Source: Solimonas marina
GTDB lineage: Bacteria > Pseudomonadota > Gammaproteobacteria > Nevskiales > Nevskiaceae
Assembly (NCBI RefSeq): GCF_012241385.1
Contig: NZ_JAAVXB010000003.1
Coordinates: 1 to 64,000, forward strand
Length of the DNA: 64,000 bases
Reading direction: 5' to 3'
The notes below the pieces were generated by a model, which worked only from the letters and a program-made list of their open reading frames with translations, did not search any database and had not been told where the DNA came from. A program made the translations under genes and the position numbers. Below, one piece after another: positions 27,956 to 34,152 of this stretch (positions are counted from its first letter, which is position 1; each line of letters begins with the position of its first letter).

Positions 27956-28039
27956 CCCTAACGCCTGCGTTCACGTGCGGCCTGGCCGGAGCGGCGAAGC
28001 CGCGGAGGCCGGGACGTCGCGTGGAGACGATGGTTGGGC
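27956..28039. repeat. attC site between the last two cassettes
   Basis: Core boxes CCCTAAC (27956-27962) and GTTGGGC (28033-28039) flank an imperfect dyad with CCGGAGCGGCGAAGCCGCGG in its centre and GGGACGTC on the right arm. On the cassette strand this reads GCCCAAC...GTTAGGG, matching RYYYAAC/GTTRRRY at the AAC/GTT triplets. It is the best-conserved attC here. Confidence 0.8.
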
Positions 28040-28049
28040 AGCACTGGCA

Positions 28050-28436
28050 CTACTCCCATGTGATGCCCCTGACTAACGGAATGCTTGGAACGATGGCTTT
28101 TACGTGCTCCCACAGCGCATCAACGGCCGGCCTAATGGTCTGAGGCTTGAAAAGACGCTGGAGAAGCGACGGTTCTGCCACGGGGAAGATGCTCCACTCA
28201 GTTGTTGATCCATCGGTGTTGCCGCAGCCCAGCCAGAGCATGAACGGCCTCCGGGACACCATGACTACCCAACCGAAGTCTTCTGGGATGATGCCCTCTA
28301 CCTCCACGCCTCGTTTACGCAACTGCGTTTGAAGCCACTCCGCAAGGGCCTGACCGAAGCGCCCCGGATTGGTTTTCTCTTCTTCACCCGCTACGGGCTG
28401 GAAAAAGTCCGTTTCAAATGTGACCTGAGCTTTCAT
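28050..28436 (-). CDS. Cassette gene: unknown cytoplasmic protein
   Basis: 128 residues, soluble, with Trp-rich segments (FGWVVMVSRRPFMLWLGCGN and TTEWSIFPVAEPSLLQRLF). Bounded by two attC sites. No signal peptide or known motif. The ATG begins inside the degenerate edge of the upstream attC, so it may depend on upstream transcription. Function not assigned. Confidence 0.65.
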   Translation of the reverse strand: MKAQVTFETDFFQPVAGEEEKTNPGRFGQALAEWLQTQLRKRGVEVEGIIPEDFGWVVMVSRRPFMLWLGCGNTDGSTTEWSIFPVAEPSLLQRLFKPQTIRPAVDALWEHVKAIVPSIPLVRGITWE

Positions 28437-28504
28437 GCTGCCGCACTTCAGCCGCGTGACAGCCGCGCAGCGGCTGGCACGTCGGCTGGAAGTGCCTGCT
28501 ATAC
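28437..28504. repeat. attC-like dyad with both core triplets mutated
   Basis: Arms GCACTTCAGCCGCGTGACAG and CTGGCACGTCGGCTGGAAGT pair almost fully, with the single unpaired bases typical of attC extrahelical bases. At the left core, where ATAACGCC is expected, the sequence reads ATGCTGCC; at the right, GTTATAC is replaced by GCTATAC. Recombination is probably lost. Confidence 0.65.
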
Positions 28505-28813
28505 CGAAGCATCACGGAACGCGCGGAGAACGGCATTAATTCTGGTCTGATAGCCCGGACCTTGATCTTTGAACCACTCCAGAACATCTTGATCCACACG
28601 CAGCGAAATGGATGCCTTGGGCGGGATAGGCTGCAACCCCTTACGAACGACACCGCGAACAATGTGCCGAACTTCACTTTCAGGATGCTCTGATGAAGCG
28701 AGCTCCGTCGCTTCTTTCGCCTTCAGGCGAGACCAGTCAGTTTTTGACTTCACTGAAGTAGATTTCTGCTTCACGTTTCGTGGCTTTTCGGAATGAGATG
28801 ATGCGGATTTCAT
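28499..28813 (-). CDS. brnA: BrnA-type antitoxin (cassette-borne)
   Basis: 104 residues. The C-terminal half KASISLRVDQDVLEWFKDQG, then GYQTRINAVLRAFRDA, is the ribbon-helix-helix BrnA antitoxin signature; the N-terminal half is basic and probably binds toxin. The start MKSASSHSEK is inside the toxin gene, overlapping it by 77 bp, the usual BrnT-BrnA arrangement. It neutralises BrnT and represses the shared promoter. Confidence 0.9.
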   Translation of the reverse strand: MKSASSHSEKPRNVKQKSTSVKSKTDWSRLKAKEATELASSEHPESEVRHIVRGVVRKGLQPIPPKASISLRVDQDVLEWFKDQGPGYQTRINAVLRAFRDASV

Positions 28814-29012
28814 GCTCGTTCTCCGTATGAACGATGGATACTGGAATTCTCGCGAGCAACCCAAGTGTTACAAAGCGCTGCTCGCCGTAGGAGAACCGAT
28901 CATCCTCGAAGGTATACGTGATGCCTGCGAAGACAAGCACGGCATCCACGAAATCCAAGCCGTGTTGCTTCAGATTTGTGGCTCGCTTTCGCTCTGACCA
29001 AGAGAACTCCAT
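28737..29012 (-). CDS. brnT: BrnT-type ribonuclease toxin (cassette-borne)
   Basis: 91 residues. FSWSERKRATNLKQHGLDF and FVDAVLVF, then EIRIISFRKATKREAEIYF, are diagnostic of BrnT, a RelE-like RNase. It is the first gene of its cassette, with its own promoter immediately upstream. Toxin-antitoxin cassettes are common stabilisers of large cassette arrays. The toxin seems intact. Confidence 0.92.
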   Translation of the reverse strand: MEFSWSERKRATNLKQHGLDFVDAVLVFAGITYTFEDDRFSYGEQRFVTLGLLARIPVSIVHTENEHEIRIISFRKATKREAEIYFSEVKN

Positions 29013-29047
29013 CCGTCAACTGTATATACACAGCGTCAATACGTCAA
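29013..29047 (-). promoter_or_regulatory. brnTA promoter with autoregulatory dyad candidate
   Basis: Reading leftward: TTGACG (29047-29042), 17 nt, TACAGT (29024-29019), then ATG only 6 nt later, which would give a leaderless or nearly leaderless toxin mRNA. The dyad CTGTGTATATACAG overlaps the -10 and is a plausible BrnA operator. TTGACG occurs three times in this stretch, so the exact -35 is uncertain. Confidence 0.55.
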
Positions 29048-29063
29048 ACGATTGCTAGCTCAG

Positions 29064-29140
29064 GTATAACGCCAAGGTTCACTCGCGTCCCTGACGGCGC
29101 GAAGCGGTGGCAGGGACGCGAGTGGCACCGTTGGTTGGGC
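29064..29140. repeat. attC site upstream of the brnTA cassette
   Basis: GTATAAC (29064-29070) and GTTGGGC (29134-29140) are the cores. The internal arms ACTCGCGTCCCTG and CAGGGACGCGAGT pair perfectly over 13 bp. On the cassette strand the site reads GCCCAAC ... GTTATAC. A well-formed attC. Confidence 0.8.
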
Positions 29141-29168
29141 CCCAGGCCCAGTGGCGCGGGACTCTTCA

Positions 29169-29293
29169 TCATTTGGCGGGAGCGCAAGCTTGGCCTACGG
29201 TTGAGGGAGTCGGACTGACATCTAGAAAGCGGAGTTCGTCCGGAAAGTATCCCCAACGGTCTTCTGTTGTAAATGCTGGACGGCGACTAGGAA
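29169..29293 (-). pseudogene. Remnant of a truncated cassette gene
   Basis: An open frame ending at TGA (29171-29169) reads FTTEDRWGYFPDELRFLDVS then PTPSTVGQACAPAK before the attC. To the right it runs straight into the RAYT terminal repeats, so its 5' part is missing. Identity unknown. Its position directly before an attC core is where the 3' end of a cassette gene is expected. Confidence 0.45.
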
Positions 29294-29295
29294 GA

Positions 29296-30124
29296 AAAAT
29301 AGGGGACAGACCACGTTTTGAAGGAAAATAGGGGACAGGAAAATAGGGGACAGACCACGTTTTCACGGCCGCAGCTCCGCTGCTTGTCGCGGCCGGCCGG
29401 CCTTCCCCCGTACCACACGCCGCCCCAACACCTGCGCGATCTGCTCGGCAAAACGCTCGGATCCCAATACGTAGTTGCCATTGGTCGCCGAGCGAATCTC
29501 GTCGACCAGGTCGGCGTTCATGTCTGTCTTGAATAAGGCTCGGTAGCGTTTACGCCGTTCGGCGGGCGTCGCCCCGAGTTGCTGGTACAGCAGATGCGGC
29601 GAAACCGCTGGGTTCGTTTGCCCCTGTCCATTGCAGGCGTAGCTCGACCACGGGTAGTCGCCTGGATGTTCGACCATCCCGGCGCGCACAGGATTGGTTT
29701 CAATGTAACGCTGGCAGCTCAGCAGATAAGCGTCGTCCTGTACCAGGCAGGATCGGAAGCGCCCTTCCCACAAGGTTCCGCTGCGCCGGTACTGGCGGTT
29801 GACGTACTGGACATAGCGCTGTCCCAAGGCTTTCATCAGCACGCCCGTTCCATCACCCCGGACGCTGGAAACCAGCAGGTGGACGTGATTGGTCATCAAG
29901 ACGTAGCTGTGAATCTGACAGCCCGCCTTCTTGGCGTACTCGGCCAGCCACTCCAGATACAACCGATAGTCCTCTTCGGTATAGAAGCACGCCTGCCGAT
30001 TGTTCCCGCGCTGGATGATGTGCTGCGGGACACCCGGGAGTTGTATGCGGGGGCGGCGAGGCATGGGTGCTCGTGGATCAGATGCCAGTTGAGCCTAACA
30101 TAAACGTGGTCTGTCCCCTATTAT
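29296..30124. mobile_element. RAYT (REP-associated tyrosine transposase) element with GGGACAGACCACG repeats
   Basis: A transposase gene is flanked by inverted repeats: AATAGGGGACAGACCACG occurs on the left (twice complete, once partial, 29296-29362), and its complement CGTGGTCTGTCCCCTATT on the right (30105-30122). These repeats are characteristic of a widespread IS200-like/RAYT group. The element separates the cassette remnant from the IS110-type remnant and seems to have truncated the latter. Confidence 0.8.
29363..30064 (-). CDS. REP-associated tyrosine transposase (Y1_Tnp, IS200-like)
   Basis: 233 residues. N-terminal PRRPRIQLPGVPQHIIQRGN, HUH motif H60-V-H62 in LMTNHVHLL, and Tyr candidates Y84/Y87 in QRYVQYVNR with GTLWEGRFRS and RYIETNPVRAGMV. 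A single-strand HUH nuclease expected to act on the palindromic repeats beside it. Appears full length, so the element may still be active. Confidence 0.92.
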   Translation of the reverse strand: MPRRPRIQLPGVPQHIIQRGNNRQACFYTEEDYRLYLEWLAEYAKKAGCQIHSYVLMTNHVHLLVSSVRGDGTGVLMKALGQRYVQYVNRQYRRSGTLWEGRFRSCLVQDDAYLLSCQRYIETNPVRAGMVEHPGDYPWSSYACNGQGQTNPAVSPHLLYQQLGATPAERRKRYRALFKTDMNADLVDEIRSATNGNYVLGSERFAEQIAQVLGRRVVRGKAGRPRQAAELRP

Positions 30125-30673
30125 TGCTTCAAGCGGCAGTGGCCGGAGATCCGGCAGCGGTTTGCCGAACAGATTCCGGGCCTGGCGTGGGAAAGTCTGG
30201 ACGTGCTCTATGCCGAACTGGGCCGCGTCCACGAACGGATACTGGAGCTTGATCGCCGCATCAAAGCTTTCGTGCGTGACGATGAAGCAGCTGCTCGTTT
30301 GGCAGAAGTGCCCGGTATCGGCGTGGTAACCGCGTCGGCACTGGTGGCCACCGTCGGCGACGCTCGCGATTTCAAGAACGGTCGGCAATTCGCAGCCTGG
30401 CTCGGCTTGGTGCCGCGACAATCCAGTACCGGCGGTGTTGCCCGGCTCGGCCGCATCACCAAGCGAGGTGATCGTTACCTGAGAACCTTGCTGATTCACG
30501 GTGCTCGCAGCGAAATGACGCGCACACCGCAGCGCGTCGATCGCAAGAGCCGATGGGCTGAAGCCATCAAATCCCGCAAGGGCTGGAACAAGGCCGCAGT
30601 GGCCATGGCCAACAAGCACGCACGCATCGTGTGGTCGATGCTGGCTCATCATCAGAGCTACAACGCCGCCTGA
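30122..30673 (+). pseudogene. IS110/IS1111-type transposase, 5'-truncated
   Basis: The frame begins at the RAYT right end without a start codon (FKRQWPEIRQRF) and runs to TGA at 30673, about 183 residues. It holds the C-terminal transposase_20 domain: LAEVPGIGVVTASALVATVG, QFAAWLGLVPRQSSTGG and GRITKRGDRYLRTLLIHGAR, ending WNKAAVAMANKHARIVWSML. The N-terminal DEDD part is lost. Orientation is opposite to the cassettes. Confidence 0.88.
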
Positions 30674-30934
30674 GACGACTGCGTCTTTGTTGATGCTGAC
30701 GGTCTGACCGCCATCCGACGAACCTGATTAAGCTCGCGGCCCATCGAGGCCGACTAACGAATGAGGGTCGGATGCGCGAATGTCATCAGGGCTCGTGGCT
30801 TAATCCCCACACGTAGAAGCCGAATATAGATTCGCAGTCGATCGATCAGTTCATCAACACAAGCCGTGCCGTCGCAACCGGAGCAGAACAATGAACTGAT
30901 GCAATTCGCTGGTAAAAACTAGAGAGGTCCATAT
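30674..30934 (+). other. 3' noncoding end of the IS110/IS1111-type element
   Basis: 260 bp without a gene between the transposase stop and the attC. IS1111-group elements have a long 3' noncoding end that encodes the target-guiding bridge/seek RNA. The inner part (30700-30860) has several short dyads, and the end GGTAAAAACTAGAGAGGTCC then ATATA abuts the attC. An RNA gene here is an inference from family knowledge. Confidence 0.5.
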
Positions 30935-31000
30935 AGCCCCGCTTAAGCTGCGGCCCGCGAGCGCAGCGAGTGGGACGTCGGCTTGAAGCGTTGGTTATGT
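30935..31000. repeat. attC site with one core destroyed by the IS110-type element
   Basis: The right core is intact, GTTATGT (30994-31000). Arms CGCTTAAGCTGCGGCCCGCG and CGGCTTGAAGCG pair around GAGCGCAGCGAGT. At the left, where CATAACG is expected, the sequence is CATATAGC, exactly at the boundary with the IS end. Confidence 0.7.
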
Positions 31001-31001
31001 T

Positions 31002-31394
31002 TCATTTTCTGAGCCACGAGACGAACTCCGGACTAAGAAGGATAGCTAGATAAAACCCGAGCCCCGCCCAGTAGAGAAAATTGTTTCGAAGTATCGACCA
31101 TGCACCAAGATACTTGCGCTCAAGGTACTTCCGCACCTCAGCAACATGGACATCTTTTGTTTCCTTCTCTAGTTCCCGCAGCGTGCGTATGGTCACGGGG
31201 ATCCTTTGCGTCGCATTAAAGGCGAGCGCGGCAACGATGGGGGCACAGAACCAAGCAGACTTGCTTGGGTTGGGCGTTCCCATGCATGCCAGAGCTAGAG
31301 TAAAAACAACAAAGCCAAAGCCGACGTTCAAATACTCACTTTGTTGCTGTGCTTCAGCTTTTACCTCTTCTTCCTTAAAAAGACTCGACTCCAC
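31002..31394 (-). CDS. Cassette gene: small membrane protein with coiled N-terminus
   Basis: 130 residues from GTG 31394, preceded by GGGAGGTGA, only about 17 bp after the attC core. An acidic/Gln-rich N-terminus (EEEVKAEAQQQSEY) is followed by hydrophobic segments VGFGFVVFTLALACMG, WFCAPIVAALAF and FLYWAGLGFYLAILLS, with a charged region (RELEKETKDVHVAEVRKYLE) between the second and third. GC is visibly lower than the core genome. No family recognised. Confidence 0.7.
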   Translation of the reverse strand: MESSLFKEEEVKAEAQQQSEYLNVGFGFVVFTLALACMGTPNPSKSAWFCAPIVAALAFNATQRIPVTIRTLRELEKETKDVHVAEVRKYLERKYLGAWSILRNNFLYWAGLGFYLAILLSPEFVSWLRK

Positions 31395-31410
31395 TGCTCA
31401 CCTCCCTGAA

Positions 31411-31470
31411 ACATAACGCCGCGCTTCAGCCGCGGATTTGCCGCAGCGAAGCGGAGGCAAATACGGGGAC
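31411..31470. repeat. attC half-site left of the IS3 element
   Basis: Core ACATAAC (31411-31417), then GCCGCGCTTCAGCCGCGG and a hairpin ATTTGCC ... GGCAAAT. The other half is expected beyond the IS, but the sequence there does not pair with this arm (see findings). Confidence 0.65.
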
Positions 31471-31498
31471 TTCCTACGCAAAAGTGGACACCCGTTGG

Positions 31499-32308
31499 TT
31501 AGCTGCATAGTGCTTCAAACTCCACCGGGGTACGGTAGCCGAGCGACGAGTGTAGCCGTCGGGTGTTGTAGAAATCGAGATATTCACGAATCGCGCTTCG
31601 CAGTTCCTTGTCGGTGCTAAACGTCCTGCGGTGATACATGTCGGACTTCATCGACTTGTTCCAGGATTCGATATGTGCGTTATCCGTCATGCGGCGCGGG
31701 CGGTTCACGCTCTGCTCGATGTTGGCGGTTGAGAGCTTCTTGCGGAACTCAGCTGCCAGATATTCCACGCCACGGTCGGTGTGGAAAATGATGCGCCCCG
31801 ACGGAGCACGCCGCCGCAGTGCGGATGCCAGAGCTCTTGCGGTCAATGCTGCAGTCTTCTCCAGGCCGATGGCCCAGCCGATCAGACGGCGTGAGTAGCG
31901 ATCCATGACCGTGGCCAGGTAGCGCCACTTGCCCGCAACCTTGAGGTAGGTCACGTCGCCGACCCAGACCTGATCGAGTCTGTTGATTTCGAGATGCTGG
32001 ATTTTGTTGTTGCCGCTGATGAAGAAGCGGCCGATGCCGGGAATACGCTTGTACAGCTTCGTCGAGCACGCCTGAATGCCGTTTTCCCGCATGATCCGTT
32101 CGATCCGCCGCCGCCCCACAGCGTGCCCGTCCTTCTTCAGCTGTGCGTGGACACGAGGGCTGCCATAGGTCTCTTTACTTCCCTCGTGCGCGTTACGGAC
32201 ATGATCAAGCAGCCGGATGTCGACCAGAGCACGGTCACTCACCGGGCGATTGAGCCAGGCATAGAATCCGCTCGCGCTGACCCCGAAAACTCGACACATC
32301 TGCCTCAC
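31499..32308 (-). CDS. IS3-family transposase OrfB (DDE integrase core)
   Basis: 269 residues from GTG 32308; normally made as an OrfAB fusion. HTH_21 region then rve domain: first Asp in [11 protein letters not shown], second in [15 protein letters not shown], Glu in [16 protein letters not shown], and the end [18 protein letters not shown]. Frame is -1 relative to OrfA; the shift would occur on A7 at 32380-32386, adding [20 protein letters not shown] upstream. Appears intact. Confidence 0.93.
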   Translation of the reverse strand: MRQMCRVFGVSASGFYAWLNRPVSDRALVDIRLLDHVRNAHEGSKETYGSPRVHAQLKKDGHAVGRRRIERIMRENGIQACSTKLYKRIPGIGRFFISGNNKIQHLEINRLDQVWVGDVTYLKVAGKWRYLATVMDRYSRRLIGWAIGLEKTAALTARALASALRRRAPSGRIIFHTDRGVEYLAAEFRKKLSTANIEQSVNRPRRMTDNAHIESWNKSMKSDMYHRRTFSTDKELRSAIREYLDFYNTRRLHSSLGYRTPVEFEALCS

Positions 32309-32661
32309 CGGGTGTTCCCCTTGACGGCTTTGGATGTAGGCGAAGATTTCGCTCTTCGTTCGGAAGTGAATGCGATCGCTTTTTTTAAAAGGTCGTGCTC
32401 AAGCTTGAGTTGCTCATAGGCCTTCTTCACCTTGCGCAGCTCCTTGAGCTCCTCCGCTACATCCCGGTCCACCGACACGCCCTTGGTCACAATCAGGCCC
32501 TCTCGCGCTTGCTTTCGCCAACGAGACAACATGAACGGGTGGATGTAAAGCGATTCGGCAACATCCTTGATCGCCACTCCCGGTAACTGACTCAATCTGA
32601 CAGCAGTGGCTTTGAATTCCGGACTAAATCGATACGTTGTTCTTGGACCTGGCATCGGCAT
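32305..32661 (-). CDS. IS3-family transposase OrfA (HTH_Tnp_1)
   Basis: 118 residues. [19 protein letters not shown], then [20 protein letters not shown], is the DNA-binding helix-turn-helix, followed by a leucine-zipper-like helix ([20 protein letters not shown]). The slippery sequence AAAAAAAG (minus strand, 32386-32379) lies in LLKKAI and lets ribosomes enter OrfB. A second ATG two codons in is equally possible as start. Confidence 0.92.
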   Translation of the reverse strand: MPMPGPRTTYRFSPEFKATAVRLSQLPGVAIKDVAESLYIHPFMLSRWRKQAREGLIVTKGVSVDRDVAEELKELRKVKKAYEQLKLEHDLLKKAIAFTSERRAKSSPTSKAVKGNTR

Positions 32662-32710
32662 TTGAGGACTCCTGAAGGGTTAGTTCAGGGTGTCCACTAA
32701 ACCGTAGGAA

Positions 32711-32741
32711 TCGTCCCGTCGGGTGGAACCTCTGGTTATGC
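32711..32741. repeat. attC half-site right of the IS3 element
   Basis: GTTATGC core (32735-32741), overlapping the TAA stop of the first cassette gene, and the arm CCCGTCGGGTGGAACCTC. It lacks the partner arm on the other side of the IS. Confidence 0.6.
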
Positions 32742-33023
32742 GGCCTCACCATTGGTGCTCCAGAAAACCTCGACGACATTGATGGACGACGCAGGAGCAG
32801 AAGCAAACTCTTGAATTTCTTCTGCGTTGATAACTGCGCGAGGACCGCTACCACCGGGCTGAGCTTGGTCTATCTCTGGATGCTCATTGGATGCCAGCGC
32901 CACAGCAGCCGTAACTGCTTCGTCTACGGTGGCCGCCGAGACGATGCCACTCAATTCAAACGAAGCATCTACTCCCTCGCGCACGAAACCAGCGCCCCAA
33001 AGCTGAACCTGCCAAATCTTCAT
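32736..33023 (-). CDS. First cassette gene: unknown small protein
   Basis: 95 residues, acidic, soluble (KIWQVQLWGAGFVREGVD, then TVDEAVTAAVALASNEHPEI). The ATG lies 15 bp after the attI-proximal core, and the stop TAA is part of the attC core, which is the tight packing typical of cassettes. No family recognised. As the cassette nearest the integrase it is the most recently inserted, if order was kept. Confidence 0.7.
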   Translation of the reverse strand: MKIWQVQLWGAGFVREGVDASFELSGIVSAATVDEAVTAAVALASNEHPEIDQAQPGGSGPRAVINAEEIQEFASAPASSINVVEVFWSTNGEAA

Positions 33024-33031
33024 GGCCTTAC

Positions 33032-33204
33032 CCTAGACGCATAACGCCAATTAGCCATCAAATTGACGCACAATCTGGAACATGGACGTATAATCCATCG
33101 AATATTTCCATAAGTTGTTATTTTATATGGAAACGCGAAAGTAAAATGCATCAGCGGCAGCGCTAAGTCCTTCATTAAAAAGGCCTCCGAAGCTTCTCGA
33201 GCAG
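33032..33204. promoter_or_regulatory. Integron attI and divergent promoter region
   Basis: GCATAAC (33039-33045), reading GTTATGC on the cassette strand, marks the recombination boundary. The region is markedly AT-rich. TTGACG (33063-33068) and TATAAT (33089-33094) face the integrase, with a long 20-nt spacer. TCCATA (33107-33112) and TATGGA (33126-33131) form an inverted repeat. A cassette promoter facing left is expected but no convincing pair was found. No LexA-type CTGT-N8-ACAG site was seen. Confidence 0.55.
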
Positions 33205-34146
33205 GTGCGGCAGTCAATCCGTGCGAGGCACTACAGCTTGCGCACGGAGCAGACGTATCTTCACTGGATTAAACGCTTCATCGTTTTTCACGGCAAGCGG
33301 CACCCTCGTGAGATGGGGGCGGCGGAGGTTGAGGCGTTTCTCTCGCATCTCGCGACAGATTTGAATGTGGCGGCAAACACGCAGAATCTGGCGCTTTCGG
33401 CGCTGGTGTTCCTTTACAAAAACGTACTAGAAGCGGACTTGCCTTGGCTGAGTGATGTAACGCGAGCCAAGAAGCCACAGCGTCTGCCGACGGTGTTGAG
33501 CCGCGATGAAGTCAAAGCCTTATTGGACGCGTTGCCGGACGACGTTCCCAGCCTCGTGGTACGCCTGCTTTACGGTACGGGCATGCGGGTCATGGAAGGC
33601 GTGCGGTTGCGAGTGAAAGATGTGGATCTTGTGCAACGTCAGATTGCGGTGCGTGACGGTAAAGGGGCAAAGGACCGGGTGACGATGTTGCCGGCCTCGC
33701 TGGTCGAGCCGATGCGCGCGCAACTTGCCGTGCGATCTACGGTGTTCGAGCGCGATCGCGCAGCGGGGCGCGCTGAGGTGTGGTTGCCCGACGCGCTGGC
33801 GCGCAAGTATCCGAACGCCGTGCGCGACTGGGGCTGGCAGTACGTGTTTGCGGCCTCGGCTTTTTCAAGCGATCCGCGTAGCGGAACGGTTCGCCGTCAT
33901 CATCTGAATGAGCAACTCGTACAACGTACGGTACGTGGTGCGGCGACACGTTCCGGGCTTGCCAAACCTGCGACGCCACACACGCTGCGGCACTCCTTTG
34001 CTACGCATCTGCTGGAATCAGGCTATGACATCCGCACGGTGCAGGAGTTGTTGGGGCACTCGGATGTCAGTACGACGATGATCTACACCCATGTCCTCAA
34101 TCGCGGCCCACGCGCGGTTGTGAGTCCACTGGACCGGGTCGGTTGA
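33205..34146 (+). CDS. intI: Integron integrase (tyrosine recombinase, IntI)
   Basis: 313 residues from GTG 33205. Catalytic residues R128 (GTGMRVMEG), H259/R262 (HTLRHSF), H285 (LLGHSD) and Y294 (TTMIYTHV). The IntI-specific insertion is present at about 190-215: EVWLPDALARKYPNA and WGWQYVFAAS, which separates it from phage or Xer recombinases. The frame stays open upstream (SLKRPPKLLEQV) with conserved-looking N-terminal residues but no ATG/GTG/TTG, so the start is odd. Appears catalytically complete. Convergent with the MFS gene. Confidence 0.95.
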   Translation: MRQSIRARHYSLRTEQTYLHWIKRFIVFHGKRHPREMGAAEVEAFLSHLATDLNVAANTQNLALSALVFLYKNVLEADLPWLSDVTRAKKPQRLPTVLSRDEVKALLDALPDDVPSLVVRLLYGTGMRVMEGVRLRVKDVDLVQRQIAVRDGKGAKDRVTMLPASLVEPMRAQLAVRSTVFERDRAAGRAEVWLPDALARKYPNAVRDWGWQYVFAASAFSSDPRSGTVRRHHLNEQLVQRTVRGAATRSGLAKPATPHTLRHSFATHLLESGYDIRTVQELLGHSDVSTTMIYTHVLNRGPRAVVSPLDRVG

Positions 34147-34152
34147 GCGCGC

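Larger units (their letters stand above)
31471..32710. mobile_element. IS3-family insertion sequence inside an attC
   Basis: About 1240 bp. Ends TTCCTACGCAAAAGTGGACA (left) and, read from the right, TTCCTACGGTTTAGTGGACA are clear terminal inverted repeats. Two overlapping minus-strand frames with an A7G slippery site encode OrfA and OrfB. No matching target duplication could be found at the flanks. Exact tips are uncertain by a few bases because the flanks also resemble each other (ACGGGGAC / ACGGGACGA). Confidence 0.9.
27543..34146. mobile_element. Chromosomal integron with cassette array, invaded by three mobile elements
   Basis: The integrase gene reads right (33205-34146). All cassette genes to its left read leftward, away from it, as in every integron. 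Cassette genes begin within about 10-60 bp of attC-like sites with CATAAC/GTTATG or GTTGGGC cores. Content is small, unrelated, lower-GC genes. An IS3-family element, an IS110/IS1111-type remnant and a RAYT element interrupt attC sites. The left limit is taken at the last cassette gene; no attC core is seen after it. Order from the integrase: 95-aa gene, IS3, 130-aa membrane protein, IS110 remnant/RAYT, cassette remnant, BrnT/BrnA, 128-aa gene, 134-aa membrane gene. Confidence 0.85.

Noticed and set aside
33205-34146. Phage or genomic-island integrase
   Set aside because: The IntI-specific insertion and attC-bounded cassettes identify it as an integron integrase; no tRNA or phage genes are nearby.
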